From positions 186,001 through 250,000 of the forward strand of contig WSQC01000025.1 in the NCBI GenBank assembly GCA_013248845.1: a stretch of DNA of 64,000 nucleotides. Direction: 5' to 3'. The notes under the pieces are model-generated. The model did not search any database. It was not told the DNA's origin and saw nothing but the letters and a program-made list of their open reading frames with translations. Shown here in pieces: positions 33,668 to 44,741 of this stretch; positions within the stretch are counted from its first letter, which is position 1; each line of letters opens with the position of its first letter. Origin of the DNA: Passalora sequoiae (taxonomy: Eukaryota > Ascomycota > Dothideomycetes > Mycosphaerellales > Mycosphaerellaceae). Position numbers and translations under genes: made by a program.

Positions 33668-34657
33668 GACTGTTTTTTCTTGGCTTGATGTGAAGTTTGG
33701 AATCAGTCGATGTAACGGGAGCACTTGCGACAATATATAATGGCGAGCGCCAAGCGTCAAGGCTTCGTTCTTCGCTACGAGTCGTGAAACTGGTGCTTAC
33801 CTCGCAATTAAGGACGGGTCTCTCCTTGAAACGAACAGAGTCGCGAGTAGTCTCACCACTGCTGTGTTCCACAGGCAGGATAGGCCAGGCTAGAGAATAT
33901 GGCCTGCCAGGGATAACCCTGAACAAGTCTTAGATCAAGGCTTGTTCGCAGGCTAACAGGCCAGACAGGCCAGGTCAGTAACTCTGGCCTGGCCTGGGCT
34001 TGTCTTGGCGCAGGTCTGCCCACTTCGGTCACAACTTGGTAAGCTGATAGGCGCAAGCATCTGCGAAATCAGTCGATCGGCATAGACCGACGATGGCTTT
34101 GACCGAAGTGTCCTCATGGCCTGCCATCACTCCTTGAAGTCGTCTAGATCCGCATCGGCCAACAGTGGTCGCACTAAGCGCAACGCAATGGCAGCCCGAC
34201 CTTGCAAATGTACCACTGCACCCTAGCCAAGGGGGGTTGTCTCACTCTCGAAGAGGTTCCTTGCACGAACGAGAGCAGCTTCTCCCGCTATGCACCAGGC
34301 TACAAATAACACGTGCTCCGGGGTCGTTCTTGGTCCATACCTACGTTCCTTGATGCATGTCCACCCGACACGCTTTGTTCTCATGGTTGCCGAATCTTCA
34401 AACGCCTTCGATCATAAAATACTGCAGCGCATGGCTCACGGACGACAACTAGATCCAAGAAGTTCCTTCAGTCGGGGTATCGTGCTATAAAAAAGATCCG
34501 CAAGAAGACTAACGAGTGCTTGATCACCCATCAAAGCCGTTCGGACTCCTGCCACCATCTTGACCATTATCAGTGCCCTCGTGAGGCTTACTCCTTACGC
34601 CGCTCCATCAAACTCCGCTTGTCGCCCAAAAAGCTCCCATCCATTTGTGAAGCCCTC
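33668..34657. other. intergenic with inverted repeat
   Basis: No gene supported. GGCCAGG-type short repeats cluster at about 33940-34015. The longest clean inverted repeat there is listed separately. Confidence 0.45.
33966..33991. repeat. short inverted repeat (8-bp arms)
   Basis: CAGGCCAG at 33966-33973 and its complement CTGGCCTG at 33984-33991 flank a 10-base loop, inside a tract rich in CAGGC/CCAGG words. Could form a hairpin; no U-run suggests a terminator role. Confidence 0.5.
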
Positions 34658-36373
34658 CTAGTCATGCTTTCTCTCATTAGTCTGATGCTCCTCCTCAACG
34701 GCGGTCGGTTCTTCGTCATCACCATCTCTCCAATCACTATCTCCGCGACTGAGCGACAAAACCGTTCCTCCTCCTGTGCTCGCCTGACGAAGAAGTGAAG
34801 GCGTGTTAGCAGGAGTGCCAATGCTGCCAGGTATACTACCATTCCGGCCATGGTGGCTGCTCTCTGCATTGTACTTTGCGTCCATGCTTCGCAGGCTGGC
34901 AACATCGCTGGTGTTCAGGGAGCGGTTGTCGAGCTCTGATCGTGGATAAATGCCGGTGATGGACCTCGCGTCATCCTTGAGGTTCGTGATTGATCGAAGT
35001 GACTTGGTATCGGCACCTCCAGGCTTGGCGTAATAGGAGTTTCGTTCTGAAGAGGGCGGCACGGGCGAAACCATGTTCTCACGCAGGCCGGACGAGGAGT
35101 AGACGCTAGCACGTTCTGCGGCGGCGGTGCCAGTGAGACCACTGTAGGAGTGGCGCGGCGCATCACCCTGCACGTTGCTGCTCAGAACACTGAGTGGCAG
35201 AGACTCCCGCGATCCGCCGAAAACAGAGTTGGGAGCAAGCGCTCGAACAGAGGCATCAGTATCCATGCTTCTGCGGCGGCGCTTCGATGAAGATGCAAGC
35301 GTCAAGATACTGGCATTGTCGCTCAGCAAGTTGTTTGCGGTGGCAGAGTTGTAGGTATTCGGCGTGTTGGAGTCGTTGTGCAAGTGACGAGGTATCGCGG
35401 ATGCAGTACCAGCCAAGACAGAAGCCGCAGATGGTGAGACGGGGTACTGATGGCTAAAGGCACTTCCTATAGGCTGATTGTTGCTGTGATGCGCATAGTT
35501 GTTCCCGGAACCAATCTGATTTGCTAGTGTGTTTTGTGACTGGATCGTAGTCAACGTCGTCGCAAGAGAGCGGTCGCTTTGATTCGGCGAGCTGAAAGTG
35601 CTATTTGCGCCAGCTCCGTCGATGCTGCTCAAAGCTCCGGCACCAGTCGTCGTGGTAGCAGCCCGACTTTGACCGGCATCGCTATTGACAGTCTCTGGGT
35701 TGGTAGCCAAGGTAGGTGCACCGCTCTTATTGCTATTGCTGGGTCCTTCACGATCTTGACCAGCGCATGCGGGAAGTGACGCAAAGGAGCTATCATACGT
35801 TTGCCGTGGCGAATCTCCAAATGATGGCTGACTTGCCTGCTCTTGCGGTTGTAGGTTTCCCGACTGTGGGTATGGATTGTTCTTAACACTCTTCTTATTC
35901 TTCAGCGCAATCCCTCCATTGGACTTCTTGCCGCTCTTTTGCTTTTCCGAGTCGTTCGTCTTGATGCCCAGCTTGCGGATGAAGTTTGCGAACGGCTTTT
36001 TCTTAATCGGATGCTCTATTGACCACATATCAGCTGAGTTGGCTCGATCGCACAGGGTCAAGGAGATATATCTCACCAGCAGGTCGAGCGACTTGTGCAG
36101 TAGCCATGCTTGCAATGAGAAGCCTGGAATGTCTGGAGCCTCGGCGAAGCGCAGATCCGCAAGCAGTGAGAAATCGATCGGAAGTGATAAGGCAGCCAGC
36201 AACTCGGTGTCGGCGGGTGTGCAAATACAAGAACAGCAGCAATTGCGGCCAGGACAGGCTTTTAGCTGAACAGCTCCTTCCAGGCAAACCCCTTCTCCAG
36301 CTCTTCTGTAACGGGGATGAGACGGACTCGAGACTGATAGGGAGGAGTTATGCGTCCTCAGTCGGCAGATCTC
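34658..36373 (-). CDS. conserved serine/asparagine-rich protein, start unresolved
   Basis: A long minus-strand exon (36373-34658, stop at 34658-34660). The first in-frame ATG is at 36028 (MWSIEHPIKKKPFANFIRKL). The frame stays open upstream to a TGA at 36395-36397, and its sequence is protein-like: EICRLRTHNSSLSVSSPSHP, CLEGAVQLKACPGR, a Cys cluster, TELLAALSLPIDFSLLADLR, LVRYISLTLCDRAN. A good acceptor (TTTGCCAG after CTAAC/CTGAC) precedes 36373, so a 5' exon with the true start probably lies between 36374 and 36831. The long C-terminal part is Ser/Asn/Thr-rich and disordered, ending in an acidic tail. Looks like a conserved ascomycete protein; function unknown. Confidence 0.65.
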   Translation of the reverse strand, partial: EICRLRTHNSSLSVSSPSHPRYRRAGEGVCLEGAVQLKACPGRNCCCSCICTPADTELLAALSLPIDFSLLADLRFAEAPDIPGFSLQAWLLHKSLDLLVRYISLTLCDRANSADMWSIEHPIKKKPFANFIRKLGIKTNDSEKQKSGKKSNGGIALKNKKSVKNNPYPQSGNLQPQEQASQPSFGDSPRQTYDSSFASLPACAGQDREGPSNSNKSGAPTLATNPETVNSDAGQSRAATTTTGAGALSSIDGAGANSTFSSPNQSDRSLATTLTTIQSQNTLANQIGSGNNYAHHSNNQPIGSAFSHQYPVSPSAASVLAGTASAIPRHLHNDSNTPNTYNSATANNLLSDNASILTLASSSKRRRRSMDTDASVRALAPNSVFGGSRESLPLSVLSSNVQGDAPRHSYSGLTGTAAAERASVYSSSGLRENMVSPVPPSSERNSYYAKPGGADTKSLRSITNLKDDARSITGIYPRSELDNRSLNTSDVASLRSMDAKYNAESSHHGRNGSIPGSIGTPANTPSLLRQASTGGGTVLSLSRGDSDWRDGDDEEPTAVEEEHQTNERKHD

Positions 36374-36831
36374 CTGGCAAAGTATGAAGTCGGGTCAGAA
36401 GAGTTAGACAGATGAGTTCCAAAGCTGATGCTGTACAATTCACGAAGCTGCAATTGATGATTGTGGAATATACGCGGGCATCAGAGGTGCACGTGTATTA
36501 GCGTTGGGTAGACCACGAAAAGGACCCTGCGTCTGACGCATCGTGCCGAGCTTGCTGCGAAGCTTAATTCCACGTGTGCGAACACAAACCCTGTTATCGG
36601 CAACAGATCGCTGTCGAGTGTCGACACTGCATCAGCATCAGAAGCAAGACTTCGAGGTCGATCACAACAGGGACAAGCCCGCTTCTCAGTCCACCGAACT
36701 CCGGTGCAAACGTGTCTGACCTCCACTGAACCTTGAGTTGGCTTCGGACTCAGCATCTCAAGGCAGTGGCTCCTCCCCTTGCAACCTAACGACAGCATCA
36801 TTAGCCAAATGTTAGTACCGAGTTGGCTACA

Positions 36832-39800
36832 ATGTCATCGGAAAAGGAAGAGAATGCCACCTTGAATGATATCTCGACTCCGGCAACATCGTCCATCTCC
36901 CTGGAGCGCGCCAGTCCCGGACGCATATTGCCACTCGATCCAGATACTATTTCACAAATACATTCCTCGAAGCATATCACCAGCCTACAAACTGTTGTTC
37001 TAGGTCTCCTGGAGAACAGTCTTGATGCTGGATCCACACAAGTGGACATTGCTATCAATTGGCGACGAGGCGACTGTCATGTCCACGATAACGGGAATGG
37101 TATCCCAAGCACAGAATTTGCCGAAACCGGCGGTCTCGGCAGGATGTATTGCACTTCGAAACGTGCTCCTGCCGGATGTCACGTCGAGTCGACTGAAGAC
37201 AGCCATGGCTCAACAGGAACATTTTTGGCCGAACTTGCCGCCATGTCGTACCTGACCATCACCTCAATGCAAAATCGAGACCACGATTCGTCCGTCTTGT
37301 CTCTCCATCACGGCAAAGTCATCGCTCGTGTCGCAAGATTCAACGATGGCAATAGCACAGCACGGCTTCATGGCACTAACATAAGCGTTCGAGACCTGTT
37401 CGGCAACATGCCTGTGCGAATTAAGCAGCGTGCTCTGGCTCGAGAGACGGTAGGCAGCGACGAGAAAGCTTGGCAAAGTATCAAGCGTGGCATCGTTGCG
37501 CTGCTCCTCGCTTGGCCGACTCCTTGCTCGGTGAAACTTCGGGATGCCACCGGGCTTCGTAAGATGGAGCATATCGCTGGCTACCATCCCAATGTTTCGA
37601 CAGCACTTACAGAGAAGGGCCTGAATCAGCTGAGAGCCAAGCGGGCCAAATTCGACTTACGCGACAGTATGCCGATTCTCTTTCAGACAGGTCTTGCTCC
37701 GCACGATAGCGTTCTCAGATGGGTTCCGCTCTCTGCATCAACGCCGGCCGTGACTCTCAAAGGCTTGATATGCCTAGACCCTGTCGCATCCAAACTCTGT
37801 CAATTCCTTTCGATTGGTACACACCCATGCGGCGTAGACAGTGGTAATAATGAATTGCACGATGCTGTCAACAAGGTATTCGCAAATAGCAGCTTTGGCC
37901 TGGTGGAAAGTCGTCCAGAGAGTACCCATGAAACCGGTCAAGAGAGAGTGCGCACCGAATCCGTAGGTAAGCAATTACAGCTGCAGAAAAGCGTCGATCG
38001 GCATCCGATGTACTGCATGCAGCTTGCGTTTCGACAGCGAGACCCGAGCAGCATTGCCGCCACTGGTGCACTCAATGATTCGACGCTCAAGGCGCTCTCG
38101 GATGTGCTGGAGACAGCAGTCACGACTTGGCTGGACCACCATGGGTTTCGGCCAAGGAAGCGTAAGAGACGTTGTAACCAAGAACAGCAATCGCCGTCAG
38201 CGGCGACTCGCTCTTCATCGCGTCCACGCACCGCACGAGGTGACAATCCTTCATCGATAGCGAACAGTGCTGCGCATAATGCGTCTCCCTCAAAGTCCAT
38301 TGACAGAAATACTTCCGCAACCCACAAGCGAAGGAAGATTATCGACTTGTCAACCGATGATCAGCGCAGGAGTGGAACACATGGTTCACTGCAAGATCAC
38401 GAAGCAGACCCAATGTTGCAAAGCCATATGAGGTCTGGAAGAAAAGAAATAGGATCGATGAGCTCTCATGCATTAGAGACTTTCATATTCTCAAGCAGTG
38501 CCGCCTTTCGCGAGCCTAGTACTCCCCAATCTGCTACTGCTGCCTCTCAGACAGAGGGCGGTAAGAGTTCGAGAAAAAGCTTAACGGCACGACCCCTCCA
38601 TACTACTTGCAAGATTATCATCGAGAATGAAAAGGCAGCCAACAGTAGTATCTACCAGACGACCGGTCGGGACTCGCAATCGCTTGGACTTTCCCGCCGA
38701 AAAAGCGCGAGGCTTCAGGACGCCCCGACCAGTGACGATTTTGGTGCTGGTGATGATGCTGCCATGGTTGCCGCTGTAGAGCATGCCGAGAGTTTTGAAG
38801 TTGAGGGTGCTCACTCTTCACGAGGCATTCCGGGTTACGACGACATTGTGACCTGGAAGGATCCTACCAGCAATCACATCTATCGTGTCAACTCTAGAAC
38901 AGGGGTGGTCCTGCCAGCTGACCCCGCTGATGAGAATCTAAAGTTGACACTCGACTACCGACAAAATAACAGGCATCGAGCAGGAATTGACACAGCACTC
39001 ACATCTACTGGCAAGCCGCTCAGTCTATCCCGGAGAGCTGCTATCGCGTTGAACGAAGACACCGGACAATGTCAATCCTATACAGATAGCAAATGGTTGC
39101 CAGGCTTCCTCAAACAGTGGAACAACCCTATCTTCGTTGCGCGTGACGAAGATTCGATACCAGTCGCTTCCCTCGACGGCCCAGGCATTGTCGAAAACGA
39201 CGACAGTGAGTTTTGTCGCGCTCCTAGAACTTCATGTCACCGACATGCTCTTCGAGCTCGTGAGAATGCTACCATTACAAAGCTGTCTAGGAAAGCGCTG
39301 AAGCGCGCTGAAGTCATTGCCCAGGTTGATCGAAAGTACATATTGTGTAAGATGCCTTCAACAGTGGCTGATGATGTCGAGGCATTGCAACTTACCTCAC
39401 AAACGCTTTTGCTCATCGATCAGCACGCGGCGTCAGAACGCGTCATTCTTGAAGACTTGCTTGCCTCATTTTTCGTCAAGCCGGCAGATGCGTCTGTGTC
39501 ATCGTCGTCGCATTCCCAACCATACTCGCCCTGCGCTGCGACAACGAAGCTTGAGACCGACACCACGAAACGTAGAAGCCTACGCTTCGAGATCTCCCTC
39601 CGGGAATACAACCTCTTCATCCAGTACAAGCAACACTTCGATCTTTTCGGCATCTATTATGACGCCATAGCTACGCAACCCGGCAGGAATGGCTACCACT
39701 CCACGAAGTCCGCGAAGCAAGAATATCGCTTACTCGTGACACATCTGCCGACCGCCATTGCAGAGCGCTGCAGTCTACAGCCTACGAATTGCATCGACCT

Positions 39801-40317
39801 TCTCCGGTCTGAGGTATGGAGCCTGCACGATGGTAAAACGAATGCGATCGGTAATCTGCCGGCGCTGAAAGCGGGAGAACCGAGCTGGGTTACAGTCCTC
39901 CCATTATTGCCAAAGAAGTTGAAGAGCATGATTCAGAGCAGAAGCTGTAGGAGTGCGATCATGTTCAATGATATCTTGACCAGGCAGGAATGTCAGAGTT
40001 TGGTGCGGAAATTAGCGAGATGTACTTTCCCGTTTGTGTGTGCCCACGGAAGAGTCAGTATGGTGCCGCTCGTGGAGGTGCCGAAGGCCGGCGAAGGCGG
40101 ATGCGGGTTCGGGACTGGAATCGATGGGATCACAAGGAAGGCGAGTATCTTTAGAAGGCCGAGAAGCGAAGGTCCAGAAGATCTCATGGATGACCGAGAG
40201 CAGATCTGCGGAGCGAATGCACTCAAGAAGTGGATGCACGAAAGAAGCGTTGCAGATTCGAGTCGCGTGCGAGATGCTGTGGCAGACTTGCGAGAAGCTG
40301 ACCATTCTGCGACTTAA
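36832..40317 (+). CDS. MLH3: DNA mismatch repair / meiotic crossover protein Mlh3
   Basis: MutL-family protein, partner of Mlh1 in an endonuclease that resolves meiotic joint molecules and helps repair loops. Single exon, 1161 residues from the ATG at 36832. The N-terminal GHKL ATPase has LGLLENSLDAGSTQVDIAIN near residue 60, VHDNGNGI, and GSTGTFLAELAAM. The linker is long, basic and Ser-rich. The C-terminal endonuclease motif is LLLIDQHAASERVILEDLLA (D863-Q-H-A-x2-E-x4-E). CRSAIMFND near residue 1039 and CTFPFVCAHGRVSMVPLVEV near 1065 follow, as in Mlh3. All key motifs are intact. Divergent from the serine-rich protein gene. Confidence 0.93.
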   Translation: MSSEKEENATLNDISTPATSSISLERASPGRILPLDPDTISQIHSSKHITSLQTVVLGLLENSLDAGSTQVDIAINWRRGDCHVHDNGNGIPSTEFAETGGLGRMYCTSKRAPAGCHVESTEDSHGSTGTFLAELAAMSYLTITSMQNRDHDSSVLSLHHGKVIARVARFNDGNSTARLHGTNISVRDLFGNMPVRIKQRALARETVGSDEKAWQSIKRGIVALLLAWPTPCSVKLRDATGLRKMEHIAGYHPNVSTALTEKGLNQLRAKRAKFDLRDSMPILFQTGLAPHDSVLRWVPLSASTPAVTLKGLICLDPVASKLCQFLSIGTHPCGVDSGNNELHDAVNKVFANSSFGLVESRPESTHETGQERVRTESVGKQLQLQKSVDRHPMYCMQLAFRQRDPSSIAATGALNDSTLKALSDVLETAVTTWLDHHGFRPRKRKRRCNQEQQSPSAATRSSSRPRTARGDNPSSIANSAAHNASPSKSIDRNTSATHKRRKIIDLSTDDQRRSGTHGSLQDHEADPMLQSHMRSGRKEIGSMSSHALETFIFSSSAAFREPSTPQSATAASQTEGGKSSRKSLTARPLHTTCKIIIENEKAANSSIYQTTGRDSQSLGLSRRKSARLQDAPTSDDFGAGDDAAMVAAVEHAESFEVEGAHSSRGIPGYDDIVTWKDPTSNHIYRVNSRTGVVLPADPADENLKLTLDYRQNNRHRAGIDTALTSTGKPLSLSRRAAIALNEDTGQCQSYTDSKWLPGFLKQWNNPIFVARDEDSIPVASLDGPGIVENDDSEFCRAPRTSCHRHALRARENATITKLSRKALKRAEVIAQVDRKYILCKMPSTVADDVEALQLTSQTLLLIDQHAASERVILEDLLASFFVKPADASVSSSSHSQPYSPCAATTKLETDTTKRRSLRFEISLREYNLFIQYKQHFDLFGIYYDAIATQPGRNGYHSTKSAKQEYRLLVTHLPTAIAERCSLQPTNCIDLLRSEVWSLHDGKTNAIGNLPALKAGEPSWVTVLPLLPKKLKSMIQSRSCRSAIMFNDILTRQECQSLVRKLARCTFPFVCAHGRVSMVPLVEVPKAGEGGCGFGTGIDGITRKASIFRRPRSEGPEDLMDDREQICGANALKKWMHERSVADSSRVRDAVADLREADHSAT

Positions 40318-40600
40318 AAACATTGGAAAAGCTTAGACTTGTATGGCGACTGCTAGTATGTATATACGATACCTTTTGACAGCACAATGCTGTTCATCGA
40401 GTAATGTTCCGCTCAGCCGCGAAGCACGCATGTAGGCATGGCACGGACTCCACATTGCTGCGTGTGCGGCAAAGCCCCGCTGTCGGATGGATCGACATAG
40501 ACCTCATGGATGAGATACAGCTGGGCTTCCAGATGATCTTTGCTTTCCATTGTGACATAGGAAGCATAGGACATACATAGCATACTTAGGACTAGCCGCG

Positions 40601-42806
40601 ATGGTACAGAAGCCTGCATACGTTCCGCCAGCCGACTTGCGAACACCTCTCGAAGACTTTCGGGATTACATTGCGATCCAACACAATGTGTCTATCAGTG
40701 CGTGCTTTATGCTGTTCGGGATTTACTGCACCTGATGCGGCCGGGCTGATCAGAAAATCAAGATACATACTGGGACTTGCATGACTTCTCTGTGAATCGT
40801 ATGAACGACTTTTGGATGTCATTTTGGAAGTTCGGTGAAATCAAGGCCTCAAAACAGCCTACCAAGATATGTCGGGCATCCCTGTATTCATGTTTGTGAT
40901 CTGACATCGGCAATACGCAGTAGACGAGAGCATCTCTATAGACAAGTTTCCGAAGTTCTTTGAGGATGCCAGGCTCAATTGGGCTGAGAATTTGCTATGT
41001 GGCAACGATCATGACTTGATGATTACGAGCCTTAACGAGACCACATTACAGTCGCCAGAGAAGTACACATGGGGTCAGATGAAAAGCCTTGTCGCAACTT
41101 ATGCAGGTGCACTCCGGCGAGCAGGCCTTACAAAAGGCGATTACATGGTTTGTATGGCTGTACACATTGTCCTTTTCGACGTCCACTGCTGACACTTGCT
41201 AGCTATTGGCAGCAATTGCGCTAGAGCATTGGCTATACTTCTAGCATCTGCCTCCATCGGCGTGGTCATTGCGAATTTTGCAACCGACATTGGAGAGAAA
41301 GCGCTGAACGACCGTCTGGATCAATTGCGACCTAAGCTCATCATCGCAGAGACGGAATACTCGTATAACGGCAAGATCAATAACATCGAAGACAAAATCA
41401 CGTCGTGTTACAAGACTACAGCGGGCAAGTCAAAATGCTCACTTGTTATCATTGGACCAGACAGCAGAGTATCCGCCAAGCACAGCACATTCGAGGCATT
41501 CATCAGCAAGTCCAACTCTGCCACATTGATGTTCGAACAGCTCCCATTTAGTCATCCATGCATCGTAATGTTTTCATCTGGCACGACCGGTCCTCCAAAG
41601 GGAATGGTCCACGGTCATGGCGGGCTCACATTGAACGGCAAGAAACAATTCCTCCTACACAACGCCCTTGGCCCGCAAGACGTGCATTCGCACTTCAGCA
41701 ACATCGGCTGGACGCTTTGGAATATCTCGATCGGTGCCCTGCTCTGCAAATGCCCTATGGTCTTATATGACGGCAGTCCTTTCTACCCCACACCTAAGAA
41801 GCTGCTCGAGGTATTGATTGGAGAACACGGCGTGACAGGATTCGGTGCTGGTCCGCGGTACTATCAGGAGTTACAGAAGCTGAATGTGATACCCAGAGAA
41901 ATTAAGGGATATAAGGTGCATACAATCTACTCGACCGGCGCGGTATTGACTTCAAGCCTGGCGACGTGGCTTATAAAGGCCTTTGGACCCGTTTGCCAAT
42001 TCCAGATCTCAGGCGGAACAGAACTTTGCGGCAACTTCATGGCTGGGACCAGGAGTCTACCGAGCTACCCTGGAGAGTGTACAGTAAAGGAACTTGGTAT
42101 GGATGTCGATGTGTTCACCGCGGAAGGAACAAGCGCGCCCGAAGGAGAAAGAGGAGAATTGGTATGCAAAAAGCCGTTTCCGAATATGCCGGTCATGTTC
42201 CTGAATGATCCTGACAAGAAGAGATATCATGCTGCGTACTTTGAAGAATATCCAGGGGTCTGGACCCATGGAGATTTCATGATGGTTAATCCTGAGACGA
42301 AAGGTGTTTACGTGCTAGGACGAAGTGATGGCGTACTCAATCCAAGTGGCGTGCGCTTTGGCAGCGCAGAGATGTATACAGTGCTCGACTCGCCCACCAT
42401 CAAGCCTTCGGTGGCGGATGCGCTCGTCGTGGGACAGCAGAGACAGGACAAGAAGTACACCGACTCGACCGAGCAAGTCATCTTGTTCTTGAAGTGCACG
42501 CCCGAAGCGAGCTCCGGCAAGCTAGCACCGAAGAAAGAGCTGGTGGAGAAGGTGAGACAGCAGATTATTAGGGATCTGAGCAGGAGGCACGTGCCACATT
42601 ACTTCTTTGAGGTAGATGAGATTCCTTATAACGTCAACGGAAAAAAGCTGGAGACTTTAGTGAAGAAAGTGCTTAATGGTGGTCCAGTGGTTCTGAGGAA
42701 GCTAAAGATGACGGATGACGAAGCGAGGATGATGAAGAAGTATGTGAGATTTTATGATGTCGAGGAGGTGTCGAAGAGAAGTCAGCAGCCGAAAGCGAAG
42801 TTGTGA
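40601..42806 (+). CDS. acetoacetyl-CoA synthetase
   Basis: Activates acetoacetate to acetoacetyl-CoA in the cytosol with ATP (ANL superfamily). Exons 40601-40697, 40763-40870, 40921-41151 and 41203-42806 give 679 residues, close to the usual length. The N-terminal region reads YWDLHDFSVNRMNDFWMSFW and SIDKFPKFFEDARLNWAENL. Splicing with donor GTATGG at 41152 restores KGDYMVSAIGSNCARALAIL. The ATP P-loop MFSSGTTGPPKGMVHGHGG lies near residue 268. GTELCGNFM, YPGVWTHGDF and LGRSDGVLNPSGVRFG follow, with the C-terminal NGKKLE holding the catalytic Lys near 625. The second intron's donor (GTCGGG) is weak but frame-consistent. Confidence 0.92.
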
Positions 42807-43419
42807 TGTGTCTTGCAAATGCTTCACTATTCTTGTGGGCGCAAGTGGACGTGATGCCTGCAACGTCCTTGAATCACGCGCACGTAAGCAACTTGCAGAT
42901 ACAACGGATCATCGCCTTGACCTGCAGCGCCGTTGGATCCAGACGAGCGCCTGCTGTAGGTTGCGATAGCGTTTGCAGACGCAACGTGTGTGGACGCTTC
43001 ACAATGCACAATGCTTGCCCGCACGACTCAAACTCGCTTCTTCGAGCCACCGCCGAAGCTTCGTCTGCATTCCATCGGCTGACACTCTTTGCGTTTACCA
43101 TCTGAGTTGACGGCGGCTCAACTTCAGGAGACCTCTACGACTTGGTTGACGCTGATCCTGGACACGCACAGACTGATCCGCGAAGAAGCTGCCGTCGAAC
43201 ACCACTTTCACTTGCTCGAGCTGGGTTCGGCGGCATCGCAAGGTCTGGCTGAAGCACAAACGCCTTTGTGCCGCCGGCTTGGACGCGTCATCGTTGAATT
43301 GGTGAAATCACTCGTGGTCAGTATATATTAGCAACGAGGTCGTGCAGCTTGAAATCCATAAGTATGTTCATGACCATTCTCGCGCCAGGTCAAAGTTTGA
43401 GTGTCGAGCTGGACTGTGA
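42807..43419. other. intergenic
   Basis: 3' flank of the synthetase gene. No coding segment supported. Confidence 0.45.
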
Positions 43420-43930
43420 CTAAAGGTCCGGTGGGGAGATCAGGAGTTCATGTAAAGTTGCGTATGGCTGCTGCTCAGAAAGGTCAATTGATACGAGAGG
43501 GCATTGATGGCCGGCTACAATATACATTTCAGTATCGCTCACGCCCAGCCTTGGCGCATAATATTCGTCGTCTGCTTCTGGGATTGGCGTGATCTCAACG
43601 ATCCCGTCACTGCGTCAGCGACCAGACCAAGTTGATATTAGGAACGGGCTCACAGCGCTCGAGACAGCGAACATCGGTCACTCTGGTTGTAGTGCAAAGA
43701 AATCAGACCGTTAGGTCTCTCTCAGCGTCGCAACATCTACAGTAACACCGGCAGCCCGTATGTTCGAGAAGTATATGTCTACTTCGATTTCCAGCGGGTA
43801 TTCCAAGATCTTGGCGCCGGACGCGATTAGAGCTGCCTAATACGCCGTTGCTTTCACCTGGTGATACCCTGGCCTCGTATAGCCTCTGTCTTTCACGGAT
43901 CTTCTGAAGACCTTCGTCGTTCGTAATCAT
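43420..43930 (-). CDS. unrecognised gene or gene fragment with non-canonical intron
   Basis: Three minus-strand pieces read as one 115-residue protein. Exon 43930-43868 is MITNDEGLQKIRERQRLYEA. A normal GT-AG intron (43867-43810) follows. Exon 43809-43715 has ILEYPLEIEVDIYFSNIRAA, GVTVDVATLRET. The last piece, 43609-43420, has DGIVEITPIPEADDEYYAPR, MYIVAGHQCPLVSIDLSEQQ, ending PPDL. The last two fit only if the 105-nt intron 43714-43610 starts with CT (CTAACG) instead of GT; its 3' end (CTGACGCAG) is normal. A G-to-C change would have killed a GTAACG donor. So this is either a gene with a dead splice site or the tail of the decayed gene just upstream. No family recognised. Confidence 0.45.
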
Positions 43931-44182
43931 TCTGTTCAAGGGGAAAAGAAGTGCAAAACCCCGAAGATTGAGGGCTTTGTGCTACAAATACCGCTCGAAT
44001 CGTGGGTCCATACCAGGGTCGATACAGCTTTCGATTATTACAGGTCATCGGAAGCACGAGCCTTGTGGCACTTCACGCACTTTGCACAACATTGTTTTCT
44101 TTGTATCTCGAGGAGTGCGTAGCAGGTATAATTAGGCAAATCGTATTGGGCGGCGCATCAATCTACAGCCATGCATCTCGTG

Positions 44183-44657
44183 CTAGCCATGTTCAAGCAC
44201 CACCACTTCGCAGATATTATTCTCCACCTCAAGCTCATAGCTTTCTGCGTCACAATGCCGCCGTGAGACTTGATATCCGGCAGCTTAAAGATTTGGATTT
44301 CATCACCCATTTGTATCACATTCTGCTCGACATATCCTCGCGGATCTGCTTCAGTGGTTCCAGATGCTCGTTAAAGGACATATTTGGCTCATTGACGAGA
44401 AGATTGTGGTGCTCCCAGCCTGGTGCGAAGTGGCTTCAGCCAGACGAATAGAGCGAGAAGTCTCTGTTGTTCGTGGCAGCAACGCTGGTACGGGATAGGG
44501 CTTCGATCGTGTCTGCTTGCGTCCTGATGATTCCAGAGTCATGGCCGTTGCTCTGCTCAGCGTTTCTCTGTCCGGACTCAGCCGTCTCGCCATGTATGAG
44601 GTCCATCTCGATGGCTTTTGCCTCAAGCGCTTTGCGCATCTCTGACTTGCTAGCCAT
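44183..44657 (-). pseudogene. decayed unidentified gene
   Basis: Minus-strand sequence from an ATG at 44657 (MASKSEMRKALEAKAIEMDL) stays coherent through TGA (after SLYSSG) into WEHHNLLVNEPNMSFNEHLE, PLKQIRED. It then continues one frame over as YVEQNVIQMGDEIQIFKLPD, IKSHGGI, and one frame over again as DAESYELEVENNICEVVVLE, HG, then TAG at 44183-44185. Two single-base losses and one stop would account for this. It may be the 5' part of the fragment at 43420-43930. The product cannot be named. Confidence 0.45.
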
Positions 44658-44741
44658 GTCACTGCCGATGTTCCAAAATTGATATAAAGCACGTGAATTC
44701 CGTTCGCGATGAGGCAGGTTGGCATATGCAGGGCCCATCAA

